The notes under the pieces: model-generated
What the model was told of the DNA's origin: nothing
Databases searched by the model: none
What the model saw: the letters and a program-made list of their open reading frames with translations, nothing else
Assembly: GCF_021608225.1 (NCBI RefSeq)
Contig: NZ_JAKIJS010000001.1
Span: forward strand, 744,001-808,000
DNA length: 64,000 nt
Direction of reading: 5' to 3'
Source of the DNA: Pseudalkalibacillus berkeleyi
GTDB taxonomy: Bacteria > Bacillota > Bacilli > Bacillales > Fictibacillaceae
Translations under genes and position numbers: made by a program
In this document: one piece after another, positions 16,697 to 25,715 of the stretch
How positions within the stretch are numbered: position 1 is the stretch's first letter
Layout: each line of letters starts with the position of its first letter

Positions 16697-17532
16697 TGAA
16701 AGTATTGATACTTGGTGGGAAAGGAATGCTTGGACATGTAATGGTACACTATTTTCAACAATTTCAAGAATATGATGTTCAATACACCCATCGTGACAAG
16801 AATGAATCCAACGGCATTTTCTTGGACGTCCTTGACTTTGATGATGTACGGTCACTAATCTCAACATACAAACCAGATTACCTCATTAATTGTGTTGGAA
16901 TATTGAATGAACATGCTACGGAAAACCCACATGAAGCAATTAAAGTAAATACACTCCTACCACATATACTACGGTATGAATTATCTAAATTTGGTGGCAA
17001 GTTAGTTCACATTAGTACAGATTGTGTTTTTGAAGGAGATAAAGGGAAATATACCGAGTCTGATAAACCAGATGGAAAGAGTGTTTATGCCATGACTAAA
17101 TCTCTTGGTGAGGTGATTGATGAGCCCCATTTGACGGTTCGGACTTCTATTATTGGCCCTGAGCTTAAAGAAGGGATCGGCCTCTATCATTGGTTTATGA
17201 AACAAACTGGAAAAGTAAATGGTTATGTCAATGTATTATGGAATGGTGTAACAACACTAGAACTTTCTAAAGTGGTCAAGTACCTTATTGAAAACAACGG
17301 GTCAGGACTGTTTCATTTGACGGCACCAGAACGTGTTTCGAAATATACGCTTCTCAAAAAGATTCAAAATGTCTTTGAGAAAGAAGATGTAACAGTGATT
17401 CCATATGAAGACGTCATATGTGACCGGACACTCGTAAACACCCGAGAAGATATTGAATACACAGTTTGTTCTTATGATGAGATGCTTAATGAGCTAAAAC
17501 AATGGATCGTCGTTCCACATGAGAAGCGCTAA
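16696..17532 (+). CDS. RmlD-like 4-keto-sugar reductase (SDR; WbvR-like)
   Basis: 278 residues with GGKGMLGHVM at the N-terminus, the RmlD-type strand HISTDCVFEGDKG, and the YAMTK catalytic motif. RmlD-like reductases reduce the 4-keto group of 6-deoxy sugars. It lacks the ~100-residue C-terminal cupin domain of CapF/FnlB, so the set resembles the WbvB-WbvR-WbvD route to UDP-L-RhaNAc/L-QuiNAc more than the CapE-CapF-CapG route to UDP-L-FucNAc. Overlaps both neighbours. Confidence 0.82.
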   Translation: MKVLILGGKGMLGHVMVHYFQQFQEYDVQYTHRDKNESNGIFLDVLDFDDVRSLISTYKPDYLINCVGILNEHATENPHEAIKVNTLLPHILRYELSKFGGKLVHISTDCVFEGDKGKYTESDKPDGKSVYAMTKSLGEVIDEPHLTVRTSIIGPELKEGIGLYHWFMKQTGKVNGYVNVLWNGVTTLELSKVVKYLIENNGSGLFHLTAPERVSKYTLLKKIQNVFEKEDVTVIPYEDVICDRTLVNTREDIEYTVCSYDEMLNELKQWIVVPHEKR

Positions 17533-18421
17533 TCCGAGAATTCTTATAACTGGAGCTACTGGCTTCACAGGCATGTATGCTTATCATTATGCATTAGAAA
17601 AGCATATGAATGTTACTTGCATTGGGAGGACCTTACAGCGTTTCCAACAAAATGATCACTTCGTACAATGCAATCTGACAAATTATTTGGAAATCGATCA
17701 ATTGATTAAAGATATAAAGCCTGACTATGTGCTACATCTTGCGGGATTCAATGATGCAGCAAAGTCTTGGGAAAATCCGATGGAATGTATAGAGACCAAT
17801 TTGCATGGCACGTTGCATTTGTTGGAATCAATTCGAAAATATGTACCCGAATGCAGGACACTCGTAATCGGTTCCGCACTTCAATTTTCCCCTCATAATG
17901 AAAAAGCACCCCATCCTTATAGCTTAAGTAAAACGCTTCAAATTCTTCTCACACAAAATTGGCAGGACCTCTTTTCAATGGATGTGATAGTAGCAAAGCC
18001 TTCAAACTTGATTGGACCAGGCCCTTCTAAAGGCATCTGCTCAATTGTTGCCGAGCAAATCGTAAAATCTGAGCAAGAAGGAAAGCCTGTAAAAATCACA
18101 TTAAATAACAGTTTGGCTCAATGTGATTTTGTGGATGTAAGGGATGTAGTCAAAGCGTACTTTCTTCTCCTAGAATATCCATCCAGTTTCCGTTCTTTTG
18201 AGATTGGATCTGGTACGAGCCATACATTAGAAGAAGTGATAACCATTTACAAAACGATGACCCAACAACAGTTCTTAGTAAATATTAATGAAAGCTGTGA
18301 ACAGACACCCGTTTGTATGGAATTAGGACCTATTCAAACGCTTGGGTGGGTGCCAGAGTTTACTCTACAATCGTCTTTAAAAGATATACTCACTTATTTT
18401 CGAACCTATGAAGCTTTGTAA
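17519..18421 (+). CDS. NAD-dependent epimerase/dehydratase family protein (GDP-mannose dehydratase/RMD-like)
   Basis: 300-residue extended SDR with ITGATGFTGMYA (NAD-binding GxxGxxG), PDYVLHLAGFNDAAKSWENP, VIGSALQFS and YSLSK (Tyr-x3-Lys). The HLAG-x-AAKSWENP and KPSNLIGPG segments resemble GDP-4-keto-6-deoxy-mannose reductases and related enzymes. It overlaps the RmlD-like gene by 14 nt. It may make a second 6-deoxy sugar, but no GDP-sugar synthesis gene is in the window, so the substrate is open. Confidence 0.78.
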   Translation: MRSANPRILITGATGFTGMYAYHYALEKHMNVTCIGRTLQRFQQNDHFVQCNLTNYLEIDQLIKDIKPDYVLHLAGFNDAAKSWENPMECIETNLHGTLHLLESIRKYVPECRTLVIGSALQFSPHNEKAPHPYSLSKTLQILLTQNWQDLFSMDVIVAKPSNLIGPGPSKGICSIVAEQIVKSEQEGKPVKITLNNSLAQCDFVDVRDVVKAYFLLLEYPSSFRSFEIGSGTSHTLEEVITIYKTMTQQQFLVNINESCEQTPVCMELGPIQTLGWVPEFTLQSSLKDILTYFRTYEAL

Positions 18422-18466
18422 AGTCAATTCTATGTAAAGATTAAATAAGGAAATGAGGAAAAGACG

Positions 18467-19216
18467 TTGGTAAACGATCGTCCCAAAATAAGTGTAGTCA
18501 TCCCTTTTTATAATTGTCCATATATACATCTAGCCATTAGAAGTGTATTAAGACAAACTTATAGGAATTATGAAATCATCGTTGTTGATGACGGATCCAC
18601 ACTTAACCAAAATTTAATTAGTCCATATTTGAAACAAATCAAATACTACTACAAGGATAACGGTGGTACTGCAACAGCTCTGAATAAAGGGATTCAAGTT
18701 GCTTCTGGTGATTTGATCGCTTGGTTAAGTTCCGATGATATTTTCTTACGAAACAAACTTCACAGACAAGTGCAATACATGCAAGAGACTGGAGCAGATA
18801 TGGTTTATACGAACTTTAGTTTAATTAATGAACGGAACAGGATTATTAGAGAGAATGTAGGTTTGGTTCTCGGAAACCGTAAGGATTTACTGAAAAGACT
18901 TCCAATTAGCTGTCCTATTAACGGAAGTTCTGTATTAGTCAAAAAAGAAATCTTCACAAATGTTGGTTTATTTGATCCTACCTTACGTTATACACAGGAT
19001 TATGATATGTGGATTCGAATGGCTGCAAAGGCAAAAATCGAGATGTTAAATGAAACGTTATTGCATTATCGTCATCATGAAAATATGGGTTCAAAATTAT
19101 ATGTTGAAGAGCAATGGAAGGAAATTAAACAACTCCAAGACAAGTATAAAGGAATGTTAGCTAGATTGATACATTGTGAAGAACTTGGTTATGGAGGAGA
19201 ATGTGATGAAATATGA
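18467..19216 (+). CDS. Family 2 glycosyltransferase (paralogue group C)
   Basis: 249 residues with SVVIPFYNCPYIHLAIRSVL, VVDDGST, NGGTATALNKGI, AWLSSDDIFLRNK and YTQDYDMWIRM. It is a close paralogue of the gene at 12862, which sits in the neighbouring operon. Start is TTG after GAGGAAAAG. Its end overlaps the next glycosyltransferase by 11 nt. Confidence 0.88.
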   Translation: MVNDRPKISVVIPFYNCPYIHLAIRSVLRQTYRNYEIIVVDDGSTLNQNLISPYLKQIKYYYKDNGGTATALNKGIQVASGDLIAWLSSDDIFLRNKLHRQVQYMQETGADMVYTNFSLINERNRIIRENVGLVLGNRKDLLKRLPISCPINGSSVLVKKEIFTNVGLFDPTLRYTQDYDMWIRMAAKAKIEMLNETLLHYRHHENMGSKLYVEEQWKEIKQLQDKYKGMLARLIHCEELGYGGECDEI

Positions 19217-20402
19217 AAAGGAAATCACTGTAATCATACCGACATATAACAAGTATCCTCAAAATCTCTTAACCCTTTACTCATTAACCCATCAAACATT
19301 TGACCTCACAAAAGTCGAAGTGATTATGGTCGATGATGGATCAACAGATGAAACAGAATCCATCACTAAACTCCATAACTTCCCTTTCGAATTCAATTAT
19401 ATGAAATGTAGAACTAATATTGGTAGACCCGCTGCCAGAAATAAAGGCTTGAAAATGGCTAAGGGCAAGGTCATCATCTTCTTGGATGCAGAAATTCTTG
19501 TAAGACCCGATTTCCTAACAATACACCATCAGTATCATGCTGAAACAACAAATCTCGTCGTGTCGGGTATCATGTTTCTAAAACGGTTATATTCTGTTTT
19601 ATTTCCAGATTTCTCAGAGGAACAACTTGAAGAATGCATGAGACTTATGATACGTAATCGAACGCTCTATAAAAAATTAGAAAGCTTCAATACTCAGCCG
19701 CACATCTTGCCGCTTATAGAAAAATCTGATATTGAAAATGACTCTTTTCAAAAGCTTTCTTTGCCTTCTAAAGTAGAGGTGTTTTACAAAGAAATTATCG
19801 TGAAAAATTACGGTTATGGACTATCGAACTATCAAATTCCATGGCAATTATTTGGTACTGGTCACGTATCTGTTTCTAAAAAAGCACTTGATGAAGTGGG
19901 ATTATTTGAAGTGTACCCAGGTTATGGATGGGATGATTGTGAAATGGGATATCGGTTATACAAGAACGGGGCTACTTATCTGACAGACAGAAGGTTAATT
20001 AGTTACCATCAGGAGCACCCAATAGCTCCGACGATTAAGAATGAATCCAAACAAAACTACTACCTCTTTCAAGAAAAGTATAAAGAAGTAGACCAGATGA
20101 TCATTAGTTTGACATTTCTTCCAGTCCCATTCAATCTTCATCAAACTAATCAAATACTTGTCAATTATAAGCGCTTATGTAAAGAGCATCCTAAGAGCTT
20201 TCCAATAATGAAGAAGTATTTCCAGTCGATGCTAAGAAAAATTGGATTTTTGGCAAGCAAAAGTATGAACATCACTAACCTTAAACCAACTCCAACAAAC
20301 ATGACAGAACTCCATCAACTGGAACTGGAGAAAGAAAGACTTAAGGAATTAAATATATATATGACTTTTCTTCAATGTTTTAAACGACTGGAAAACTTAT
20401 GA
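19206..20402 (+). CDS. Larger GT2 glycosyltransferase with galactosyltransferase-type C-terminal region
   Basis: 398 residues: ITVIIPTYNKYPQN, VDDGSTDETES, FLDAEILVRPDFL (the usual DDD replaced by DAE), then FGTGHVSVSKKALDEVGLF and GYGWDDCEMGYRLYKNGA, the WEDxE-like motif of the Glyco_transf_7C region seen in chondroitin/heparosan-type polymerases. The C-terminal ~80 residues are a helical extension. The ATG at 19206 follows GGAGGAG; in-frame starts upstream are inside the previous gene. It could be a chain-extending transferase. Confidence 0.82.
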   Translation: MKYEKEITVIIPTYNKYPQNLLTLYSLTHQTFDLTKVEVIMVDDGSTDETESITKLHNFPFEFNYMKCRTNIGRPAARNKGLKMAKGKVIIFLDAEILVRPDFLTIHHQYHAETTNLVVSGIMFLKRLYSVLFPDFSEEQLEECMRLMIRNRTLYKKLESFNTQPHILPLIEKSDIENDSFQKLSLPSKVEVFYKEIIVKNYGYGLSNYQIPWQLFGTGHVSVSKKALDEVGLFEVYPGYGWDDCEMGYRLYKNGATYLTDRRLISYHQEHPIAPTIKNESKQNYYLFQEKYKEVDQMIISLTFLPVPFNLHQTNQILVNYKRLCKEHPKSFPIMKKYFQSMLRKIGFLASKSMNITNLKPTPTNMTELHQLELEKERLKELNIYMTFLQCFKRLENL

Positions 20403-20420
20403 ATGAAAGGAATCATCTAA

Positions 20421-21455
20421 ATGAAAATAACGTTTGTTGCGATTACCCTTTGTAAGGGAGGGGCACAAAGAATGTTAGTTGAATTAGCGAATGGTCTATC
20501 AAGAAAAGGACATGATGTTTCTTTTCTAATGCCACCTAACGGCGTTATTGAGTACCCCGTAAATGTTAATGTGATTCGCACAGCAGGTCATATTATCAGA
20601 GCAACTGATATTCCGAAAAGCGATGTCATCGTCTCCAACTTCTATACTTTGACAAATACATGTCAAGAGGCAAGCTTATCAGGAAAAGGTACACACGTCC
20701 GAATAAGTCTTTGTTATGAACCGGTATTTTTACCTGATCATGAAGCTTCATTCAAAAGTTACCATGTAAGTAAAAATCTTGTAGTTCTTTCGGATTGGCA
20801 ACAACAACTTGTTAAACTTAATCATGGAATTGAAGGAAAAATCGTTCCTGTAGGAGTGAGTAATCTATTCAAGAACTTAGGTATTAGGCGAAGTACTAAA
20901 AGAGTGCAAGTTAGTGGCATCTTACGTATACCAGAAGGAGGATATTCGTGGCACAGAGAACAAGAGTATTTAATTGAAGCTTTTACAGCCCTTAAGAGAA
21001 AATACCCGAGTGTTATCTTCAATATTATTACCCCACCGAGTGAATTGAGGTCTTCGGTCACACTTCGTAAAATTCATGCCAATCGATTATTCAATTCAAT
21101 GACGCCCAACGATGATCAACAACTTAATCAATTTTTCAACAATACTGACATTTTTGTCAGTGCTTCAACATATGATACAGCTTCACTTCCGGGTCTTGAA
21201 GCGATGAAGTGTGGAGCTGCACTTGCAACCGTTTATTCCGGAGGGAATATGGATTATTGCAGACACGAAGAAAATTGCCTTCTATCGTATCGTCACGAAA
21301 ATAGACTAATCCAACATGTATCTTCATTGATCGATAATCCAGGGTTACGAAATAAATTAGCGATCGCAGGAGAACAAGAAGCGATTAAATGGACATGGGC
21401 TAGAAGTGTCAACCATTTCGAAAATGCTTTAGAGACTTTTATTAAAAGGGGGTAG
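20421..21455 (+). CDS. Family 4 (GT-B) glycosyltransferase
   Basis: 344 residues with an N-terminal [15 protein letters not shown] donor/acceptor loop typical of GT4 enzymes and a C-terminal [24 protein letters not shown] stretch carrying the E-x7-E-like nucleotide-sugar-binding region. It is a retaining transferase by family. It sits 5 nt before the ATP sulfurylase gene, tying glycan assembly and sulfate activation into one transcription unit. Confidence 0.82.
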   Translation: MKITFVAITLCKGGAQRMLVELANGLSRKGHDVSFLMPPNGVIEYPVNVNVIRTAGHIIRATDIPKSDVIVSNFYTLTNTCQEASLSGKGTHVRISLCYEPVFLPDHEASFKSYHVSKNLVVLSDWQQQLVKLNHGIEGKIVPVGVSNLFKNLGIRRSTKRVQVSGILRIPEGGYSWHREQEYLIEAFTALKRKYPSVIFNIITPPSELRSSVTLRKIHANRLFNSMTPNDDQQLNQFFNNTDIFVSASTYDTASLPGLEAMKCGAALATVYSGGNMDYCRHEENCLLSYRHENRLIQHVSSLIDNPGLRNKLAIAGEQEAIKWTWARSVNHFENALETFIKRG

Positions 21456-21459
21456 ACGT

Positions 21460-22602
21460 ATGGTAAGTATTCCACACGGAGGTTCTTTAATTAATCGTAT
21501 AGATAAGCAAACAAAAGCAAATGACTTATCAAAATTTAAAAAAATAACTCTATCATCAGATGAGCTTGCTGATTTAGAAGCTATCGCTACAGGTGTTTAC
21601 AGTCCATTAGTAGGTTTTTTGAATGAAGAGGACTATAAAAGTGTACTTCATTCAATGCGCTTATCTAGTGGATTAGTTTGGTCGATTCCTATCACTCTTT
21701 CGATTCCAAATGAACAAGTAGAACAGTTGCAGAGAGGGGAAACAGTCACACTCGTCTATGATGAGGTGATATACGGGTATATCATGATTGAAAGTATCTA
21801 TGAAGTTGATTTGGAAGAAGAAGCGGAATTCATATATGGGACAACTAATAAGGATCACCCTGGTGTTGCTAAAATAATGATTCGTTCACCCTATTATGTC
21901 GGCGGAGAAGTCATGCTGATCCGTAAGAAATATAGTGAATTTCCGGACTATGTATACACACCAGGAGAAACAAGGGAACTTTTTGAACAAAAAGGATGGA
22001 AAACAATCGTAGGATTCCAAACGCGAAATCCAATTCATAGAGCTCATGAGTATATTCAAAAGGTTGCATTGGAACAGGTTGACGGTTTATTTCTACATCC
22101 GCTAGTAGGTGAAACAAAATCTGATGATATCCCAGCTGATATAAGGATGAAATGCTATGAAGTATTGTTGAAAAATTATTATCCTGCAGAACGCGTCCAT
22201 CTTGGGGTCTTCAATAGTTCTATGAGGTATGCGGGTCCACGAGAAGCTGTCTTTCATGCACTTGTCAGAAAGAACTTTGGCTGTACTCATTTTATTGTAG
22301 GAAGGGACCATGCTGGAGTAGGAGATTATTATGGCACCTACGATGCTCAGCGTATTTTTGACTCTTTCACATTAATCGAACTTGGCATTACACCAATGCG
22401 GATGGAGCATAGCTTTTATTGTAAGAAATGTATGCAAATGGCGTCTTCGAAGACCTGTCCACATGATATAAAAGACCATATCCATCTATCTGGAACGAAA
22501 GTGCGAAACATGTTGAAAGAAGGAAAAGTACCACCGAGGGAATTCAGTCGTCCAGAAGTGATCGGTATACTGGTGGAATTATATAACAAGCCAAAGGAAT
22601 GA
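21460..22602 (+). CDS. sat: Sulfate adenylyltransferase (ATP sulfurylase)
   Basis: Makes adenosine 5'-phosphosulfate (APS) from sulfate and ATP. The 380-residue monofunctional form has the ATP-binding [10 protein letters not shown] at 187-196, [22 protein letters not shown] and HLSGTKVR, plus a Cys-rich segment ([16 protein letters not shown]) common in bacterial Sat. It lies inside the glycan operon, 5 nt after the GT4 gene and 12 nt before the permease. No PAPS/APS reductase or sulfite reductase is nearby, which favours a role in sulfation over cysteine synthesis. Confidence 0.95.
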   Translation: MVSIPHGGSLINRIDKQTKANDLSKFKKITLSSDELADLEAIATGVYSPLVGFLNEEDYKSVLHSMRLSSGLVWSIPITLSIPNEQVEQLQRGETVTLVYDEVIYGYIMIESIYEVDLEEEAEFIYGTTNKDHPGVAKIMIRSPYYVGGEVMLIRKKYSEFPDYVYTPGETRELFEQKGWKTIVGFQTRNPIHRAHEYIQKVALEQVDGLFLHPLVGETKSDDIPADIRMKCYEVLLKNYYPAERVHLGVFNSSMRYAGPREAVFHALVRKNFGCTHFIVGRDHAGVGDYYGTYDAQRIFDSFTLIELGITPMRMEHSFYCKKCMQMASSKTCPHDIKDHIHLSGTKVRNMLKEGKVPPREFSRPEVIGILVELYNKPKE

Positions 22603-22613
22603 CATAATAGCAA

Positions 22614-24377
22614 ATGATGGAAATTTGGATTACCTATACGGTAATAGGCTTCATGTTTTTGTTCTTAATCGCTAATTGGTATAGTGCTGAGGTTGTTATA
22701 CTCAGTGCGGTTATTATATTGATATGGAGTGGAATTCTGACCATTCCTGAGGCATTTAATGGATTCATCAATGAAGGAGTTCTTACAATTGCCTCGTTAT
22801 TTGTAATCATGAATACACTTCAAAAACACCCTGCATTTATAAAAATCACGAAGATTATTTTTGGAAATAAACAGACACTGAAGAGTGGTTTAGTACGTAT
22901 GATGGCTGTAACTGGCGCGTTTTCTAGTTTAATGAACAACACACCTCTCGTCATACTTTTGACCCCAATCGTCAAAAAATGGTCTGACAAGTATAACATT
23001 TATCCTTCTAAACTATTGATCCCTCTTTCTTATGCCGCCATCATCGGAGGTATGTGTACGCTCTTAGGTACTTCTACCAATCTAGTCGTCCATACATTAT
23101 TACAAAAAGAGGGTTATGATGGTTTCTCATTATTTGAGCTTAGCTTTATAGGTATTCCGTTTTTTGTAATTGCTTTGATTTATATGATCACGTTCGGACA
23201 TAAGTTATTACCTGAGCGTGTCTCCATCCATATGGATGATCTACAAAGCACTCAATTTAATGTGCAAGCCATTGTGAATGATTCTTTTCCTTGGATCGGA
23301 AAATCAATTGAACAAGCCGGACTAAGGCACCTTAAACAAAGTTATGTTATGGCAATTCTAAGGCAAGGTGAGTTTATTTTCCCAGTAACTCCGGACCAGA
23401 AAATATGTTTGAACGACCATCTTCTACTAGTAGGTGATCAATTATCTGCAGATGAATTGAAGCGTTTTGAAGGGCTATCCATTCAAGCGTCTAATTTTGA
23501 AATTGGAGGGCAAGGATCCGAATTCAAATTATTAGAAGCCACAATTCCACTGCACTCTGCATTTATTTCATTAAGTATTAAAGAAATCGGATTTCGTGCG
23601 AAGTATGGAGGCGTAGTTGTAGCTGTTTATAGAAATGGTCTGCGAATGAATGGTAAAGTTGGATCTATCCGCTTAAAAGCCGGAGATATGCTTTATATTC
23701 TTACGACAAAAGATACTGTTCAATACGAACGTCTGGAAAGAAATTTATTATTATTATCTACTTATACGCCAGAGAAAGAAGTGAAAATGAGAGATTGGAT
23801 ACCAGTGATTTTGTTTGGTTTAATGATCTCCGTAGTTACATTTGGCCTTGTGCAAGTGGCCCAGGCTGCGATAACAACTGCATTACTGTTGTTGATATTG
23901 AGGAGTACTACATTTAATGATGCCAAAGATTCAATTAAATGGGATGTCCTATTTATTATAGGAGGAGCCTTTGGAATAGCTGAGGCGATGATTAAAACTG
24001 GAGCAGCTCAATATTTATCTAATGTTCTTTTGCGATCTCTAGATCAATTGACGCCTTTTTTCTTACTGTTACTTATTTACGTCATAACAAATCTTCTCAC
24101 CGAATTGATTACAAATAACGCAGCAGCCGTCATCATGTTCCCGATTGCCATGTCTTTTGTTCAAGAATTGTCGTTAAACCCAGAGCCATACGCTGTTGCC
24201 ATTGCCATAGCTGCTTCAGCTAGCTTTTCGACCCCTATTGGATATCAGACTAATTTACTTGTATATAGCACAGGTCAATATCGATTCAATGATTTTATTA
24301 AAGTAGGCATACCATTAAATATACTTGGACTAATCATATCTATCATGATCATTCCATTCGTATGGCCATTAAATTAG
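22614..24377 (+). CDS. SLC13 (DASS) family permease with two TrkA-C domains, probable sulfate importer
   Basis: 587-residue membrane protein. Hydrophobic segments fill residues ~1-200 and ~395-585, with paired signature loops MNNTPLVILLTPI / GTSTNLVVHTLL and TELITNNAAAVIMFPIA / STPIGYQTNLLVY, the inverted-repeat ion-binding sites of the SLC13/divalent-anion symporter fold. Between them (~205-370) lie two RCK_C/TrkA-C domains (YVMAILRQGEFIFP..., YGGVVVAVYRNGLRM...). The same architecture occurs in algal and bacterial sulfate transporters (SLT/SAC1-like). Flanking sat and cysC makes sulfate the likely substrate. Confidence 0.88.
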   Translation: MMEIWITYTVIGFMFLFLIANWYSAEVVILSAVIILIWSGILTIPEAFNGFINEGVLTIASLFVIMNTLQKHPAFIKITKIIFGNKQTLKSGLVRMMAVTGAFSSLMNNTPLVILLTPIVKKWSDKYNIYPSKLLIPLSYAAIIGGMCTLLGTSTNLVVHTLLQKEGYDGFSLFELSFIGIPFFVIALIYMITFGHKLLPERVSIHMDDLQSTQFNVQAIVNDSFPWIGKSIEQAGLRHLKQSYVMAILRQGEFIFPVTPDQKICLNDHLLLVGDQLSADELKRFEGLSIQASNFEIGGQGSEFKLLEATIPLHSAFISLSIKEIGFRAKYGGVVVAVYRNGLRMNGKVGSIRLKAGDMLYILTTKDTVQYERLERNLLLLSTYTPEKEVKMRDWIPVILFGLMISVVTFGLVQVAQAAITTALLLLILRSTTFNDAKDSIKWDVLFIIGGAFGIAEAMIKTGAAQYLSNVLLRSLDQLTPFFLLLLIYVITNLLTELITNNAAAVIMFPIAMSFVQELSLNPEPYAVAIAIAASASFSTPIGYQTNLLVYSTGQYRFNDFIKVGIPLNILGLIISIMIIPFVWPLN

Positions 24378-24389
24378 GGAGGTGGTCTT

Positions 24390-24998
24390 ATGACTTCAAA
24401 TTTATTCTGGCATCACCAAGATGTTTCTAAGAAAGCCAGACAACTGTTAAATGGACATAAAAGTTTCGTTATTTGGTTTACAGGATTATCAGGATCGGGG
24501 AAATCCACGATAGCAAACAAACTGGATCGGTCCTTATACCGAAACGCGATTTCAACTTATTTATTGGATGGAGATAATTTAAGAATGGGACTGAACAGTG
24601 ATCTAAGTTTTAAGCCTGAGGATCGTGCAGAAAACATCCGAAGGGTAGGAGAGGTTGCTCGCCTATTTGTAGATGCAGGTATTGTAGTATTAGCAACATT
24701 CGTATCCCCATATCGTGAAGATCGTGAATTTGTCAGAAGCCTATTTAACAAGGATGAATTTATTGAAGTGTATGTAAAATGTAATATGGACACATTAAAA
24801 GCCAGAGACCCTAAAGGGTTGTACAAAAAAGCATTGAACGGTGAAATCGAAAACTTCACAGGTATTTCGGATCCATATGAAGTACCTGAAGATCCTGAAA
24901 TCATTGTGGATACAAACATGATGTCTGCTAGCGTATGTGTGAAACAAATTCAAAACTATCTTTATAATAATGGCTATTTACCAAAAAAAAGTAGTTAA
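24390..24998 (+). CDS. cysC: Adenylylsulfate kinase (APS kinase)
   Basis: Phosphorylates APS to PAPS, the sulfate donor for sulfotransferases. The 202-residue protein has the P-loop GLSGSGKST (32-40), LLDGDNLRMGLN, the APS-binding FSPEDRAENIRR-type segment (FKPEDRAENIRR) and TFVSPYREDR. GGGAGGTGG precedes the ATG, 12 nt after the permease. Together with Sat and the sulfotransferase at 13708 it completes a sulfate-to-product route within 11 kb. It ends the long operon before a terminator. Confidence 0.95.
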   Translation: MTSNLFWHHQDVSKKARQLLNGHKSFVIWFTGLSGSGKSTIANKLDRSLYRNAISTYLLDGDNLRMGLNSDLSFKPEDRAENIRRVGEVARLFVDAGIVVLATFVSPYREDREFVRSLFNKDEFIEVYVKCNMDTLKARDPKGLYKKALNGEIENFTGISDPYEVPEDPEIIVDTNMMSASVCVKQIQNYLYNNGYLPKKSS

Positions 24999-25004
24999 AC
25001 TAAA

Positions 25005-25030
25005 ATAAGGCTGAATTAATCAGCCTTTAA
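25005..25030. terminator. Bidirectional terminator after cysC
   Basis: Stem AAGGCTGA / TCAGCCTT with loop ATTAA between cysC and the convergent Cys-rich gene; weak T-run. Confidence 0.72.
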
Positions 25031-25047
25031 TAAGGTAGACAACCTAT

Positions 25048-25320
25048 TTAATCACTATTCACTTCAAGGAATAATGCATCAATCTTGCGACAATCAACAA
25101 TGACTACATTACGCTCATCCTCATCTCCATCATCTTCTTGGATGAACTTGACACAGCATGTTTTATCATCAAAGCATACGAAGATTAAATCCTCAATTTC
25201 TTCTCCGTTCACGATGATTTTTTCTACTTCTTCTCCGACACTTAACCCTTTAAGTTCATTACATATACATGTATCACATGCATTGTCTGTTTTTTTCCAA
25301 TCTTTATCAAATAAACTCAT
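25048..25320 (-). CDS. Small Cys-rich protein, CotZ/ExsY-like (putative spore coat), copy 2
   Basis: 90-residue paralogue of the gene at 11164: MSLFDK start, CDTCICNELKGLSVGE, FVCFDDKTCCVKF and VIVDCRKIDALFL, with an acidic insertion (EDDGDEDE) near residue 70. Six Cys are conserved in spacing between copies. AAGGAGG lies before the ATG at 25320. The upstream region is also conserved with copy 1 over more than 100 nt, so gene and promoter were duplicated together. The two copies bracket the sulfotransferase-PAPS part of the cluster. A spore outer-layer role is inferred. Confidence 0.72.
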   Translation of the reverse strand: MSLFDKDWKKTDNACDTCICNELKGLSVGEEVEKIIVNGEEIEDLIFVCFDDKTCCVKFIQEDDGDEDERNVVIVDCRKIDALFLEVNSD

Positions 25321-25369
25321 TCGGCATCCTCCTTTCAATACATAGAACTCTATAAAGCTTATTTTAAGA

Positions 25370-25386
25370 TACTATATTATATTGAA
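25370..25386 (-). promoter_or_regulatory. Promoter-like element shared by the two Cys-rich genes (copy 2)
   Basis: Minus strand TTCAATATAATATAGTA, one base different from the element at 11468-11484, 49 nt before the start codon. A second conserved block lies ~41 nt further upstream at 25427-25447, as in copy 1. Confidence 0.55.
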
Positions 25387-25516
25387 GGTGCCGAAAAAGG
25401 AGTGGTTGAGTACCTAAATTTACTATAAATGGTTGTTCGCCTTGTCCTTATGAGAGGATAACCTTTAATACAGAAAAACCAACATACCATATTGAGGTGT
25501 TGGTTTTCATCGACAA

Positions 25517-25657
25517 TCATTGATTAGGCTTCCATGTCACTTTTCCACATGACTTGCAACCAGATTGAGGTTTTCTTTCAAATAAATCTATTTTCTTCTT
25601 ATTATTCCTCTTTCTTTTTACCTGTTTATATAAATCGATTACATCTTGTTTTCTCAT
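25517..25657 (-). CDS. Very small basic protein with a CxxC pair (46 aa)
   Basis: 46 residues: a Lys/Arg-rich first half (KQVKRKRNNKKK, 11-22) and a C-terminal GCKSCGKVTW that could bind zinc as a half-ribbon. AGAGGTGA lies 6 nt before the ATG, and CATACAATA (minus strand, 25680-25688) fits the SigK -10 CATAnnnTA, close upstream. No family recognised. It sits between the Cys-rich gene and the gene at 25716, both on the same strand. Confidence 0.5.
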   Translation of the reverse strand: MRKQDVIDLYKQVKRKRNNKKKIDLFERKPQSGCKSCGKVTWKPNQ

Positions 25658-25715
25658 GTCCTATCACCTCTAAATAAGATATTGTATGTTATTCGTACAA
25701 GGTAATAGAGGTGTG

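Noticed and set aside
21460-24998. Reading sat-cysC as ordinary cysteine biosynthesis
   Set aside because: No cysH, sulfite reductase or cysteine synthase nearby, while a sulfotransferase is; assimilation cannot be fully excluded without the rest of the genome.
11924-24998. Nodulation-factor or mycobacterial-type sulfolipid pathway
   Set aside because: No acyltransferase, NodC-like synthase or polyketide genes; neighbours point to a glycan of the spore surface.
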